Numbered from the stretch's first letter, positions 14,504 to 22,955 are shown. The stretch is DNA of 32,101 nucleotides from Ferrovibrio sp. (GCF_019636075.1 NZ_JAHBYG010000047.1:1-32101), one strand, 5' to 3'. Notes: a model not told the origin generated them from the sequence alone. Translations and numbers: made by a program.

Positions 14504-16084
14504 ATGGGCGCAGCAGCCGATATAACCATCGACACGGCGCGGGCGGCGGAAGGCCGCCCGCTGCTGGCGCTCGAGGGCGTGTCCAAGCGCTTCGGCAAAT
14601 TGCAGGCGCTGAGCGAGATATCGCTGGATTTCAAGGCCGGCGAAGTGCATTGCCTGCTGGGCGAAAACGGCGCCGGCAAATCCACCTTGTGCAATCTGAT
14701 TTTCGGCAGCCACGCACCCGATACCGGGCTGATGCGCTTTCAGGGCCGCGAATGGTCGCCATCGGGCCCGGCCGAGGCCCTGCAAAGCGGCATCGCCATG
14801 GTGCACCAGCATTTCAGCGTGGTGCCGCGCATGAGCGTGGTGGAAAACCTGATGCTGGGCCAGGCCCGCGGCCGGTTGCGCCACCGCGAGCAGGCCGCGC
14901 TGATCCGCGCCATGACCGCCAAATTCGGCCTGGATGTGAATCCCGATGCCATCGTGGGCGAATTGTCGGTGGGCGAACGCCAGCGCGTGGAAATCGTGAA
15001 ATGCCTGATGCGCGAACCGCGCCTGCTGGTGCTGGACGAACCCACCGCCGTGCTGCCGCCGGAAGAGATCGGCGCCTTGCTGGATATCGTGCGCCGGGTG
15101 GCCGACGATGGCCGCGCGGTGATTCTGGTGACGCATAAACTGGCCGAAATCGCCAAGGTGGCCGACCGGGTGAGTGTGCTGCGCGGCGGCAAGCTGGTCA
15201 CCAGCCTGCCCATGCAGGGCACGCAGATGGGCGATCTGGTGCGCGCCATGGTGGGCCGCGAGGTCACGTCGCTGGAAAGCGCCCTGGCCAGCAGTCTGGC
15301 CGGCATCGCACGCGCCGAAAAACAGGGCGATGGCCCGCATAAATACGCCCTGGTTTGCGATGGCATCACCGTGCGCGATGCCGGCGGCGCGGTGCGGCTG
15401 GATAATTTCACGCTGGAAATCGCGCCGGGCGAAGTGGTGGGGCTGGCCGGCGTGGAAGGCAACGGACAGACCGAGTTGGGCCGCGTGCTGGCAGGCTTGT
15501 CGCCGCCTACATCTGGCCGCTTCTTCATCGGTGAAGCCGAGATGACCCATGCCAGCGCCGCGCAGATCACTGCACAAGGCGCCGGCATCGTGCCCGAAGA
15601 TCGCCATGCCGTGGCCTGCGTTACCGGCATGAGCCTGGCGGAAAACATCTTCCTCAACAAGCTTGGGCAATTCACCCGCTTCGGCCTGCTCAACCGCACA
15701 GCCCTCACCGAGGCTGCCAAGGGCCTGATGCAGGATTACGATGTGCGCGCCGCCGGGCCGGAAATCGCCTTCGGCAGCCTGTCGGGCGGCAATCAGCAGA
15801 AGGCCGTGCTTGGCCGCGAACTCACCCTCGATCCGCTGGTTTTCCTGTTGGCAGCCCAGCCCACGCGCGGGCTGGATATCGGCGCGGTGGAAGCCGTGTA
15901 TCGGCAGATCCGCCTGGCTGCTTCGCGCGGCGTAGGCGTGTTGCTGATTTCCAGCGAGCTGGACGAATTGATCGCGGCATCCGACCGGATCCTGGTGCTG
16001 TATCGCGGCAAGGTGGTGGGCGAAAAACCGGCGCGACCGGATCAACGCGAGGCCATCGGTGCCTTGATGTCGGGGCATGCCTGA
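14504..16084 (+). CDS. ABC transporter ATPase, double nucleotide-binding domain (nucleoside type)
   Basis: 526 residues with two ABC domains in one chain, as in NupA/RbsA-like importers. Domain 1 has a complete set: GENGAGKST (Walker A), LSVGERQRVEI (signature) and LLVLDEPTAVL (Walker B). Domain 2 has a degenerate Walker A, GVEGNGQTELG, without the Lys, but a good signature LSGGNQQKAVLGREL and AAQPTRGLDIG in place of Walker B. Such asymmetry is normal in this family: only one site needs to be fully active. It drives import through the two permeases that follow; its stop overlaps the first permease start by one base. Confidence 0.94.
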   Translation: MGAAADITIDTARAAEGRPLLALEGVSKRFGKLQALSEISLDFKAGEVHCLLGENGAGKSTLCNLIFGSHAPDTGLMRFQGREWSPSGPAEALQSGIAMVHQHFSVVPRMSVVENLMLGQARGRLRHREQAALIRAMTAKFGLDVNPDAIVGELSVGERQRVEIVKCLMREPRLLVLDEPTAVLPPEEIGALLDIVRRVADDGRAVILVTHKLAEIAKVADRVSVLRGGKLVTSLPMQGTQMGDLVRAMVGREVTSLESALASSLAGIARAEKQGDGPHKYALVCDGITVRDAGGAVRLDNFTLEIAPGEVVGLAGVEGNGQTELGRVLAGLSPPTSGRFFIGEAEMTHASAAQITAQGAGIVPEDRHAVACVTGMSLAENIFLNKLGQFTRFGLLNRTALTEAAKGLMQDYDVRAAGPEIAFGSLSGGNQQKAVLGRELTLDPLVFLLAAQPTRGLDIGAVEAVYRQIRLAASRGVGVLLISSELDELIAASDRILVLYRGKVVGEKPARPDQREAIGALMSGHA

Positions 16085-17175
16085 TGAGCACACTAGCCTT
16101 GCCTGCCGGCCTGGACCGCAACGCATTGCTGAAGCGCCTGCTGCAACTGGCGGTGCCGCTGGGCGCCACAGCGGCCGCGCTGGTCATCGGCCTGCTGTTG
16201 ATCGCCATCAGCGGCCGCTCGGTGGCCGATGCCATCGAAGCCTTCATGGATGGCGCCTTCGGTTCGGCCTTTGCCATCGGCGCTTCGATCAACCGCGCCG
16301 TGGCCCTGGCCCTGGTAGGCCTGGGCTTCATCCTCGCCTTTCGTGCCAATCTCACCAATGTGGGCGGCGAAGGCCAGATCGCCATGGGCGGCATCGCGGC
16401 CACTGCCATGGCCCTGCATGGCGGCGTGGCAAGCTTGCCGCTGGGCCCGGCCGTGTTGCTGCCGATGCTGGCCGGCTGCGTTGCCGGCGCGGCCTGGGGC
16501 GGCGCCGCCGGATATTTGAAAGTGCGCTTCGGCACCAATGAAGTGATCAGCACTTTGCTGCTCGGCTTCATCGCTCTGCTATTGGTTTACTGGTCGGTGC
16601 AATCGGAAAACCTGCTGCGTCAGCCGCGCACGTCTTCCTCCACCCTGCCGGAATCGCTGCCGATCCCCGAGGCCGCGCAATTGCCGGCGCTGACGCCCTT
16701 CGATGAATCGCCGCTGCATATCGGCCTGGCGATCTGCGTGGTGGCGGCGATCTTCACCGCCATCCTGCTCAGCCGCTCCACCTACGGCCTCAAGCTGCGC
16801 GCCGTGGGCCTGAACGAACTGGCCGCGCGCCGCGCCGGCATGCCTTGCAACCTGCTGCTGATCTCGGCCCTGGCAATGGCCGGTGCATTCGGCGGCCTGG
16901 CCGGCGCCATCATGATCCAGGGCGAGCAATATTACCTTAAGGCCGGCTTCTCATCGGGCTATGGCTTCGATGGCTTGGTGGTCGGCCTGCTGTCGCGCGG
17001 CTCGGCCATCGGCGTGCTGGCCGGCGCGCTGTTCTTCGGCTTTCTGCGCTCGGGCGGCATCTCGATGGAAATCATGGCGCAAGTGCCGGCCGCCCTCACC
17101 CTGGTGATTCAAGGGTTGATCGTGATCGCGGTTGCCGGCTCGGTCATCCTGCTGGAAAAACTGGAGACGCGCTGA
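16084..17175 (+). CDS. ABC transporter permease (BMP/nucleoside type), first
   Basis: 363-residue inner-membrane protein of the branched-chain/nucleoside permease family (BPD_transp_2). It starts with a short cytoplasmic tail and then TM segments such as VPLGATAAALVIGLLLIAIS. The family loop FRANLTNVGGEGQIAMGG lies near residue 85, and the coupling-helix region RAVGLNELAARRAGM near 240. It pairs with the permease gene that starts 15 bp after its stop. Translation is coupled to the ATPase gene (TGATG overlap). Confidence 0.92.
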   Translation: MSTLALPAGLDRNALLKRLLQLAVPLGATAAALVIGLLLIAISGRSVADAIEAFMDGAFGSAFAIGASINRAVALALVGLGFILAFRANLTNVGGEGQIAMGGIAATAMALHGGVASLPLGPAVLLPMLAGCVAGAAWGGAAGYLKVRFGTNEVISTLLLGFIALLLVYWSVQSENLLRQPRTSSSTLPESLPIPEAAQLPALTPFDESPLHIGLAICVVAAIFTAILLSRSTYGLKLRAVGLNELAARRAGMPCNLLLISALAMAGAFGGLAGAIMIQGEQYYLKAGFSSGYGFDGLVVGLLSRGSAIGVLAGALFFGFLRSGGISMEIMAQVPAALTLVIQGLIVIAVAGSVILLEKLETR

Positions 17176-17190
17176 TGCCGGGGCAAGCCG

Positions 17191-18111
17191 ATGGATGAAA
17201 ACCTCGCCGTCTTCATCGCCTCTACCTTGCGGCTGGCGATGCCGCTGATCCTGGCCGCAGCCGGCGAATTGGTGAGCGAACGCGCCGGCGTGCTGAATCT
17301 CAGCCTGGAAGGCATGATGCTGACAGCGGCGTTTTTCGGCGCGCTGGGCTCCTGGGCCACCGGCTCGCCGGTGCTGGGCATCCTTTGCGCCGTGCTGGCC
17401 TCTTTCGTGGTGTCTGTGGTGCAGGCGGTGTTGAGCGTGCATTGGCGCGCCAACCAGCTGGTGGTGGGCATCGGTTTCAACATCCTGGCGCTAGGCGCCA
17501 CCACCCTGCTGTACCGCATCATCTTCGGCGGCCTTTCGCGCGAGGAGATTCCCGGCCTGGCCAAGCTGGCGATACCGGGCGTGAGCGACCTGCCCTTCAT
17601 CGGGCCGGCCTTGCTGCAGCAATCGGTGCTGGTCTATTTCGGCCTGGCCTGCGTTGTGCTGATCTGGTGGATGCTGAAAAGCACCGCCTTCGGACTGAGC
17701 ATCCGTGCCGTGGGCGACGATCCGCGCGCCGCCGACAAGGCCGGCATTCCGGTGGCACGCATCCGCTTTCAGGCCGTGCTGATTGCCGGCGTGATGGCTG
17801 GGCTGGCCGGCTCGTTCCTGTCGGTGGCCGATATCAACACCTTCACCGAAAACATGACCAACGGCGCCGGCTATCTGGCGATTGCGGCCGTGATCTTCGG
17901 CGGCTGGACGGTATGGCGCACATTGGGCGCCTGCCTGTTGTTTGGCGCCGCCACCGCATTGCAATTCCAGCTGCCGGCCATCGGCATCGAAATGCCCACC
18001 GCGCTGCTGCTGATGCTGCCTTATCTGCTGGCGTTACTTGCGGTGGCCGGCGTGGTAGGCCGGCGCGATCCGCCCACCGCGCTTACCCTGCCGTTCATCC
18101 GGGGGAAATGA
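17191..18111 (+). CDS. ABC transporter permease (BMP/nucleoside type), second
   Basis: 306-residue inner-membrane partner permease. Family marks are ERAGVLNLSLEGMML near residue 30, which corresponds to the EGMML loop, and RAVGDDPRAADKAGI near 170, the coupling region that meets the ATPase. It has about eight to ten hydrophobic segments. An ATG overlapping the previous stop (17175) reads only seven codons, so the start at 17191 is preferred. It is the last gene of the importer operon; it is convergent with the hypothetical gene at 18161-18931, and a 15-bp tandem repeat lies between them. Confidence 0.92.
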   Translation: MDENLAVFIASTLRLAMPLILAAAGELVSERAGVLNLSLEGMMLTAAFFGALGSWATGSPVLGILCAVLASFVVSVVQAVLSVHWRANQLVVGIGFNILALGATTLLYRIIFGGLSREEIPGLAKLAIPGVSDLPFIGPALLQQSVLVYFGLACVVLIWWMLKSTAFGLSIRAVGDDPRAADKAGIPVARIRFQAVLIAGVMAGLAGSFLSVADINTFTENMTNGAGYLAIAAVIFGGWTVWRTLGACLLFGAATALQFQLPAIGIEMPTALLLMLPYLLALLAVAGVVGRRDPPTALTLPFIRGK

Positions 18112-18130
18112 GGCACCCAAGCCAGCAGGG

Positions 18131-18169
18131 TCAATCCCAGCCGGTTCAATCCCAGCCGGATCAATCGGC
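18131..18169. repeat. 15-bp tandem repeat x 2.6 across a stop codon
   Basis: TCAATCCCAGCCGGT (18131-18145), TCAATCCCAGCCGGA (18146-18160) and a partial third copy TCAATCGGC (18161-18169). The third copy contains the stop codon of the minus-strand gene 18161-18931, so that gene's last bases have been tandemly copied downstream. Confidence 0.8.
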
Positions 18170-18931
18170 AGGCTTCACCCGGGTCATTTCCATCAGGAAA
18201 TCGCCGACCATGGCAATGGGCTCCTCGCCCACCACTTCCACGAACAGGGCCTTGTCTTCGCCCTGCAAATCCCGCAACGGACGGATCAGGCTGTCGAAGA
18301 ACAGGAAGAATTCGCGTGGACCGAAGGGCATCGCCTCGCCATCGAAATTGCCTTGCACATACACCGTGCTGGACAAGGCGGTGTTGGTGGGGTCGTGCTG
18401 CATCACCTTCATCACCCAGTCACGCCGCGCTTCAAACACCTTGAAGGCACGCACCACCCGGGCCATCACCTGGTAATAGATGCGCTTCATGCGGGGATCA
18501 GCGTAGAAAGCGTCCCAGGTTTCCAGTTCGCCCCTGGCCCGGTATTCCTCGGCCACGGCATTGGCCTCATCGGCAAAGGCCTCCACCCGGTCGCCGAACA
18601 GCGAGCGGACGAAGAAAAAGAAATTGCCGATCAGCCGGCGATCCAACCGCCCGGCCTCGAAATGGTCGCTCAGCGGATGCACCACCAGGCGGCCGAAGGC
18701 ATTGATGCGGGTGGTGCGGTGGCTATCGTCCTCGGCCACGCGCTGCAATTCGTCGAAGGAGGCGCGGTAGAAATGGTCCAGGTCGGTGGAGGCCTTGGTG
18801 GCATCCACAATGCGGGCGAGGTCGTCGGGATGCAGCGGCTTGTCGGCATAGCCTTCGCGCACCGCCTGCAACAGGGCATCCAGCACCATGTTGGCGGTTT
18901 TCCGCATATACTCCGGGCCACGCTGGAACAT
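18161..18931 (-). CDS. Hypothetical protein, 256 aa
   Basis: I do not recognise the family. The protein is soluble, rich in charged and aromatic residues, mostly helical in pattern, and has no signal peptide. Notable stretches are LIGNFFFFVRSLFGDRVEAF near residue 102 and GPREFFLFFDSLIRPLRDLQ near 204, both amphipathic with many Phe. The ATG at 18931 has GAGGGAAG immediately upstream, a good ribosome binding site. It is divergent from the response regulator at 19073 and shares a 141-bp control region with it, which may mean common regulation. Its stop codon lies in a short tandem repeat. Confidence 0.8.
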   Translation of the reverse strand: MFQRGPEYMRKTANMVLDALLQAVREGYADKPLHPDDLARIVDATKASTDLDHFYRASFDELQRVAEDDSHRTTRINAFGRLVVHPLSDHFEAGRLDRRLIGNFFFFVRSLFGDRVEAFADEANAVAEEYRARGELETWDAFYADPRMKRIYYQVMARVVRAFKVFEARRDWVMKVMQHDPTNTALSSTVYVQGNFDGEAMPFGPREFFLFFDSLIRPLRDLQGEDKALFVEVVGEEPIAMVGDFLMEMTRVKPAD

Positions 18932-19000
18932 ACCCTTCCCTCAAATCATGAATCGACCACTAGCGGTTGGTAGAATACGGTTCGGGGGCTGGATATGCGA

Positions 19001-19019
19001 GGCAAATCTTGAATTTGCC
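19001..19019. promoter_or_regulatory. Inverted repeat between divergent genes (possible operator)
   Basis: GGCAAAT (19001-19007) and ATTTGCC (19013-19019) form a perfect 7-bp inverted repeat around CTTGA. It lies 53 bp before the response regulator start and 70 bp before the divergent hypothetical gene, a good position for a regulator of both or for a leader hairpin. Confidence 0.4.
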
Positions 19020-19072
19020 CGCGCGAAGGCACACACTCGCAAAGCGAATTATCGCCAGAAACGGAGCCGAGC

Positions 19073-19555
19073 GTGAGCCAAAGGCCGCCCCTGAACGACG
19101 GCACCCGCCTGCCGGTGGATATCCGGTTGCGGCGTATCCTGCTGGTGGACGACGATCTGCTTTCGCGCCGGATGGCGCTGCGGCTGCTGGAGCAGTTTTC
19201 CTTCACCGAGGTGATCGAGGCCACCAACGGCTCGGAAGCGTTGGACGTGCTGGCCAATTCCGCCTTTCCCATCGACCTGCTGATCGTGGATCTGATCATG
19301 CCGGTGATGGATGGCTTCGACTTCATCGAGCAGGTGCGGCTTGGGATGAAAGTGCCCGATCCCCGGGTGCCGATCATCGTGATGTCGGGCCGGGCGGATC
19401 CAGAAACCCTGCAACGGGTGAAGAAACTTGGCATCAACGGCTTTGTCACCAAGCCGCCCCAGTCGCGCAATTTCTTTGAACGCATCGTCACCGCCATGCG
19501 TTCGGCCCAGGCACAGGCCCGGGCGAATGAACCTCAGCCGCGAAAAATGACGTAA
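19073..19555 (+). CDS. Single-domain response regulator (CheY-like)
   Basis: 160 residues with one receiver domain and no output domain. The acidic pocket is DDD at residues 26-28, the phospho-acceptor is Asp73 in LLIVDLIMP, the switch residue is Ser105 in VMSG, and the conserved Lys is Lys127 in VTKP. It probably accepts phosphate from a histidine kinase and acts by protein binding. The GTG start at 19073 has CGGAG 6-10 bp upstream. Residues 1-18 and 145-160 are short polar tails. The next gene on the same strand is a class III nucleotide cyclase about 100 bp downstream; no kinase is present in the window. Confidence 0.92.
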   Translation: MSQRPPLNDGTRLPVDIRLRRILLVDDDLLSRRMALRLLEQFSFTEVIEATNGSEALDVLANSAFPIDLLIVDLIMPVMDGFDFIEQVRLGMKVPDPRVPIIVMSGRADPETLQRVKKLGINGFVTKPPQSRNFFERIVTAMRSAQAQARANEPQPRKMT

Positions 19556-19656
19556 TAAATAATATAAAACAGAGCGTTATATGATGTTTTTGATTGTTCG
19601 CATTACGCCGCATTGCGCGATTGAGTTACAACCATGCTCAACCTAATATCCACCCC

Positions 19657-21318
19657 ATGAGCGACGTAATCTACGATGTATACACCTTCACCGATTATCG
19701 CTGGCAATTGGTGAAGCAATTCCAGGGGCGCCACCAGAAGCAGGCCGCCATAGATTTTGCCGAGCATGTCTACCGCGAAAAACACATCATCGCCTTCCGG
19801 GTGATCGAGGAAACCCACGATGCCGAAAGCGGAGAAATCCGTGAGCGTAAAATCCTTAACCGGAAGAAAGTAGACCAACTTCCCAACAAAAAACCGCCCG
19901 CGCCGAAGCTGGCCGCCAGAACGGCGCAGCCGCGCAGCACCAGCGCCAGCGCGGCAGCCGCCAGCGATGGCCCAACCACCACCGCTGAAGCCGCGCCGCT
20001 CAGCAGCCGGGGCAAGCAGGCCATCATGATGCTGCTGGCTGCCATGGCGCTTGGTGCGGTGGCGTTGCTTTTTGTGCTGCTGGACATGATGGGCACCGTC
20101 ACCCTTGGCAAAGGCACCCTCGGCAGCATGGGCGTAGCCTTCGCCGTGGCTGCCACCGCCGGCCTGGCCTTGCTGGCCACCGCGCCCGATGAACGCGGCA
20201 TGATCATGCGGGTGCTGAGCCAGTTGCTCAGCGAACGTGAAACCGGCCCCAGCCAGGCGGCCGCGCCCCCCGCACAGCCGGCAGCCGCGCCGCAACCGCA
20301 ACAGCCGGCATTGGAACCGGAATTCGAACCGCTGGAACCCGACGCGCCGGCCCAACCCGACCTGGTGCATCTGGATGCCGACGACCCGGATTCCGCCGTG
20401 ACGCCGGAGCGCCATGCCAGCCTGCTGGGCGTGGTGAACGGCTTCGTCACCCTGGCACGCGGCTGGATCGCCAAGCTGTTGCAAACCCCTGGCGCCGCCG
20501 AAGAGAACCGGCTGACCCGGCATATGAGCTTCGGCATCCATCTGTTTCTGGCCGGCTTGTGCGAACAGGCCGCCAAGCTGAAGCAATGGGCGCTGCATGA
20601 ACAGAAATTCGTGTTGGCGGAAAGCCTGGGCCAGGTGTTTGGCGATGCGCCCAGTGCGCGCCGCTTTGCCGGCAATTTCCAGGAATATCTCGCCGAGCCG
20701 CGCTACATGGAAATGTATCAGTCTGGCCTGAGCTGGAACGGCCAGCTTGAGGATGGCATGCCGGCAGGCCCGGCCCTGGTGGAGCGCTGGGTCAACAAGA
20801 CCGACGGCAAGCCGGTGGACAACGTGACCGTGATGTTCACCGACATCATCGGTTCCACCGAATTCACCCAGCGCCATGGCGACAAGCTGCAGATGGAACT
20901 GGTGCAGGCGCATGACCGTATCGTGCGGCAGGCCGTGGAGGATCATCGCGGCCGTTGGGTGAAGCATACCGGCGATGGCGCCATGCTGGCTTTCCAATCG
21001 CCGTTGGAGGCCGTGCGCGCCGCCGTGCAGATCCAGAGCGAGGTGCGTGTGCATAACGAGATCATGCCGCTGCTGCCGCTGAAGCTGCGGGTGGGCCTGT
21101 CCACCGGCAAGCCGATCAAGGCGGGCGAGGATCTGTTCGGCTCAACCGTGCAGCTGGCCGCGCGGGTTTGCGCGTTGGCCGATGTGGGGCAGATCGTGGT
21201 GTCGGAAGCCGTAACCTCCGCCTGCCAGGGCGCAGGCTTCAGCTTCGTGCATATGGGCAGCCGCAGCCTGAAGGGCTTCCCCGAGGCGCAGACGGTTTAC
21301 GGCATCAATCTGGGATAG
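19657..21318 (+). CDS. Membrane-bound class III adenylate/guanylate cyclase
   Basis: 553 residues from the ATG at 19657; a longer TTG start is possible but the extra 21 codons look non-coding. Residues 1-65 are a compact N-terminal domain (VYTFTDYRWQLVKQFQGR). A Pro/Ala/Ser linker follows, then two TM segments (about 121-146 and 154-176), an acidic Pro-rich linker (200-245), a helical region, and a C-terminal class III cyclase domain from about 388. Catalytic metal ligands are present: Asp396 in MFTDIIGST and Asp440 in HTGDGAM; the LFGSTVQLAARVC segment carries the transition-state region. It should make cAMP or cGMP from NTP. The AT-rich gap upstream has ATATAA-N9-TTATAT at 19562-19582 and no ribosome binding site, so it may be leaderless. 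Confidence 0.9.
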   Translation: MSDVIYDVYTFTDYRWQLVKQFQGRHQKQAAIDFAEHVYREKHIIAFRVIEETHDAESGEIRERKILNRKKVDQLPNKKPPAPKLAARTAQPRSTSASAAAASDGPTTTAEAAPLSSRGKQAIMMLLAAMALGAVALLFVLLDMMGTVTLGKGTLGSMGVAFAVAATAGLALLATAPDERGMIMRVLSQLLSERETGPSQAAAPPAQPAAAPQPQQPALEPEFEPLEPDAPAQPDLVHLDADDPDSAVTPERHASLLGVVNGFVTLARGWIAKLLQTPGAAEENRLTRHMSFGIHLFLAGLCEQAAKLKQWALHEQKFVLAESLGQVFGDAPSARRFAGNFQEYLAEPRYMEMYQSGLSWNGQLEDGMPAGPALVERWVNKTDGKPVDNVTVMFTDIIGSTEFTQRHGDKLQMELVQAHDRIVRQAVEDHRGRWVKHTGDGAMLAFQSPLEAVRAAVQIQSEVRVHNEIMPLLPLKLRVGLSTGKPIKAGEDLFGSTVQLAARVCALADVGQIVVSEAVTSACQGAGFSFVHMGSRSLKGFPEAQTVYGINLG

Positions 21319-21323
21319 GCTAC

Positions 21324-21385
21324 TTGCGGCGCGGTTATCGCCTGGCGGCCTTGCGGCGCAGCTATCGCTTGGCGGCCTTGCGGCC
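21324..21385. repeat. 27-bp tandem repeat x 2.3 across a stop codon
   Basis: Units at 21324-21350 and 21351-21377 (TTGCGGCGC then TATCGC and TGGCGGCC) plus a partial third copy. The second unit contains the stop codon TAG of the minus-strand gene at 21362-21649; the matching triplet of the first unit is TAA. The unit is nine codons long and on the minus strand would read KAA(K/R)R-like basic residues. Confidence 0.85.
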
Positions 21386-21649
21386 TTCGAGCGACTGGAT
21401 CAGCTGCTCGCAGCGCACTTCGATATCATAGGCGACCTGGCGGCTGAAATTCTTGGCCTGGGCTTCTCGCAACCCGTCGTTGATACAGTCGCTGCGCGTC
21501 GGGATCACCAGCTCGATCTGGCTACCTTTGGATCGCCCGCCCTGACCACCCTCCGACATGGCAAAGAAACCGACTGCGCCAGCCATACCGGCTGCCGTCA
21601 GTCCACTGCCGGCAATCAATGCCGCGACTTGCAGCGTACTCAAAGCCAT
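21362..21649 (-). CDS. Small hypothetical membrane-anchored protein
   Basis: 95 residues from the ATG at 21649, with AGGGG 7 bp upstream (a GTG codon directly before it is the alternative). A hydrophobic N-terminal segment (LQVAALIAGSGLTAAGMAGAVGFFAM) is a TM anchor or an uncleaved signal. The rest is polar with two Cys (DCINDGL and VRCEQL), and the tail is basic (GRKAAKR). I do not recognise the family. It stands alone with its own promoter candidate, convergent with the cyclase gene. The C-terminal basic tail lies in a 27-bp tandem repeat. Confidence 0.65.
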   Translation of the reverse strand: MALSTLQVAALIAGSGLTAAGMAGAVGFFAMSEGGQGGRSKGSQIELVIPTRSDCINDGLREAQAKNFSRQVAYDIEVRCEQLIQSLEGRKAAKR

Positions 21650-22079
21650 CACGCACCCCTACCACCTCAAGTTACTATCGGGAGCATAAAGTCATCCACG
21701 GGGGCGGAGTCAAGCACGTCATTTTTTATCACTTTTCAATCGCTTAGCGTCTTAATTTGAGTCATTTGAATGTTGCATAAGATCCGGTCACCCCGATCAA
21801 TAATCAGACAAAATAATAACCAGTGGATGCATCGTCAGCATCGAAGCCAGATGCCGCATACAGCGTCGGCAAAGCGTAAAAACAGCATCAAAACACTATA
21901 GGCAGCATCCGTATTGGCTCCCCCCCCCCAGACGCCTGGCTTGCCGCAGGCCCAGCAACAACCAGCAATAGGATTGACGGCTGATCAGGCCAGGTTTGCC
22001 GGCAGGGATGCTCCGCTCACCGCTTTTTCATCGATAAGCGGAATGAAACTTGCCTAGTATGCATGAGCAGGAGATCGCC
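21650..22079. other. 430-bp AT-rich non-coding region with a C10 tract
   Basis: No gene is seen between the small membrane protein and the metallo-beta-lactamase-fold gene. The part 21720-21910 is clearly more AT-rich than the genes. It holds several AGCATC copies (near 21838, 21888 and 21904), a run of ten C at 21920-21929, and a hairpin CCGCTT/AAGCGG at 22020-22041 just before the downstream gene. No tRNA or known RNA element was recognised. Confidence 0.6.
21684..21713 (-). promoter_or_regulatory. Candidate promoter of the small membrane protein
   Basis: On the minus strand, TTGACT (21713-21708) is followed after 18 bp by TTATGC (21689-21684), or after 17 bp by TTTATG. Transcription would start near 21677, about 28 nt before the ATG at 21649, with AGGGG in between. 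Confidence 0.5.
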
Positions 22080-22943
22080 ATGACGCCATACCGGAATCGT
22101 CTGTCCCTCGTGTTTTCCCTCGTGTTTCTGATTGGCGTATGGATACCTGGCCCGGCCTGGGCGGCCTGCCTGGGCGCCGTGGCGCAGAACCCGCTTTACT
22201 GGCCTGCCCTTCCGCCTGCCCAGGAAAAGGCGAAACCGCAACTGGCCGGGCTAAGCCTTGCCCAGGCGCAACCGGCGCCTCGGGGCGGCGAAGTGCTGTT
22301 GCGTTTTGTCGGCCATGCCACCTTCTGGATTCAAACCCCGGGCGGCGCCACGGCGGCCACCGATTACAACGATTATATGCGCCCGCCCGCTGTGCCAGAC
22401 ATTGCCACCATGAACCATGCCCATTCCACGCATTTCACCGATGCGCCCGATCCGGCAATCAAGCATGTGCTGCGTGGCTGGCCCTATATGGGCAAACCGG
22501 CGCGCCATAATCTGAGCTACAAGGATATGCGGGTGCGCAATGTGCCCACCAATATCCGCCGCTGGGGCGCCAACGATACGGAATACGACGGCAACTCGAT
22601 TTTCATTTTCGAAGCCGCCGATATCTGCATCGTGCATCTAGGCCATCTGCATCACACCCTCACGCCAGGCCATCTGGCCGATATCGGCCAATCGGATGTG
22701 GTGCTTGTGCCGGTGGATGGCGGCTATACCCTCAATCAGGTGCAGATGCGCGATGTTATCCTGCAACTGAAGCCGTCGCTGGTGGTGCCGATGCATTATT
22801 TCAGCGAAAGCACCCTGGAGCGTTTCCTCAGCCTGCTGCGCGAAAGCCATGAAATCACGCTGAGCCAGGAAAGCAGCATCATGCTGCGCCGCGAAACCCT
22901 GCCGAAGAAGCCCACCGTGGTTGTGCTGCCCGGCCCGCACTAA
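22080..22943 (+). CDS. Exported MBL-fold (UlaG/Lactamase_B_2-like) protein with altered metal motif
   Basis: 287 residues from the ATG at 22080, with AGGAG 7 bp upstream. A Sec signal peptide covers residues 1 to about 29 (cleavage near AWAA), so it is periplasmic. The metallo-beta-lactamase fold is seen in RFVGHATFWIQTPGG, then NHAHSTHF (residues 112-119), HLGHLHH (186-192), VLVPVDGGYT and VVPMHYF. The usual HxHxDH metal motif is HAHSTH: the Asp is Thr117, and the later GD is GH. Such changes may alter metal content or activity, though extra His residues could compensate. Neighbours are unrelated, and it is convergent with the diguanylate cyclase. The substrate is unknown. Confidence 0.85.
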   Translation: MTPYRNRLSLVFSLVFLIGVWIPGPAWAACLGAVAQNPLYWPALPPAQEKAKPQLAGLSLAQAQPAPRGGEVLLRFVGHATFWIQTPGGATAATDYNDYMRPPAVPDIATMNHAHSTHFTDAPDPAIKHVLRGWPYMGKPARHNLSYKDMRVRNVPTNIRRWGANDTEYDGNSIFIFEAADICIVHLGHLHHTLTPGHLADIGQSDVVLVPVDGGYTLNQVQMRDVILQLKPSLVVPMHYFSESTLERFLSLLRESHEITLSQESSIMLRRETLPKKPTVVVLPGPH

Positions 22944-22955
22944 TGCGGTTCAGCA

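Noticed and set aside
14465..16126. 553-codon minus-strand open frame
   Set aside because: Antisense to the double ABC ATPase, whose Walker and signature motifs are all on the plus strand.
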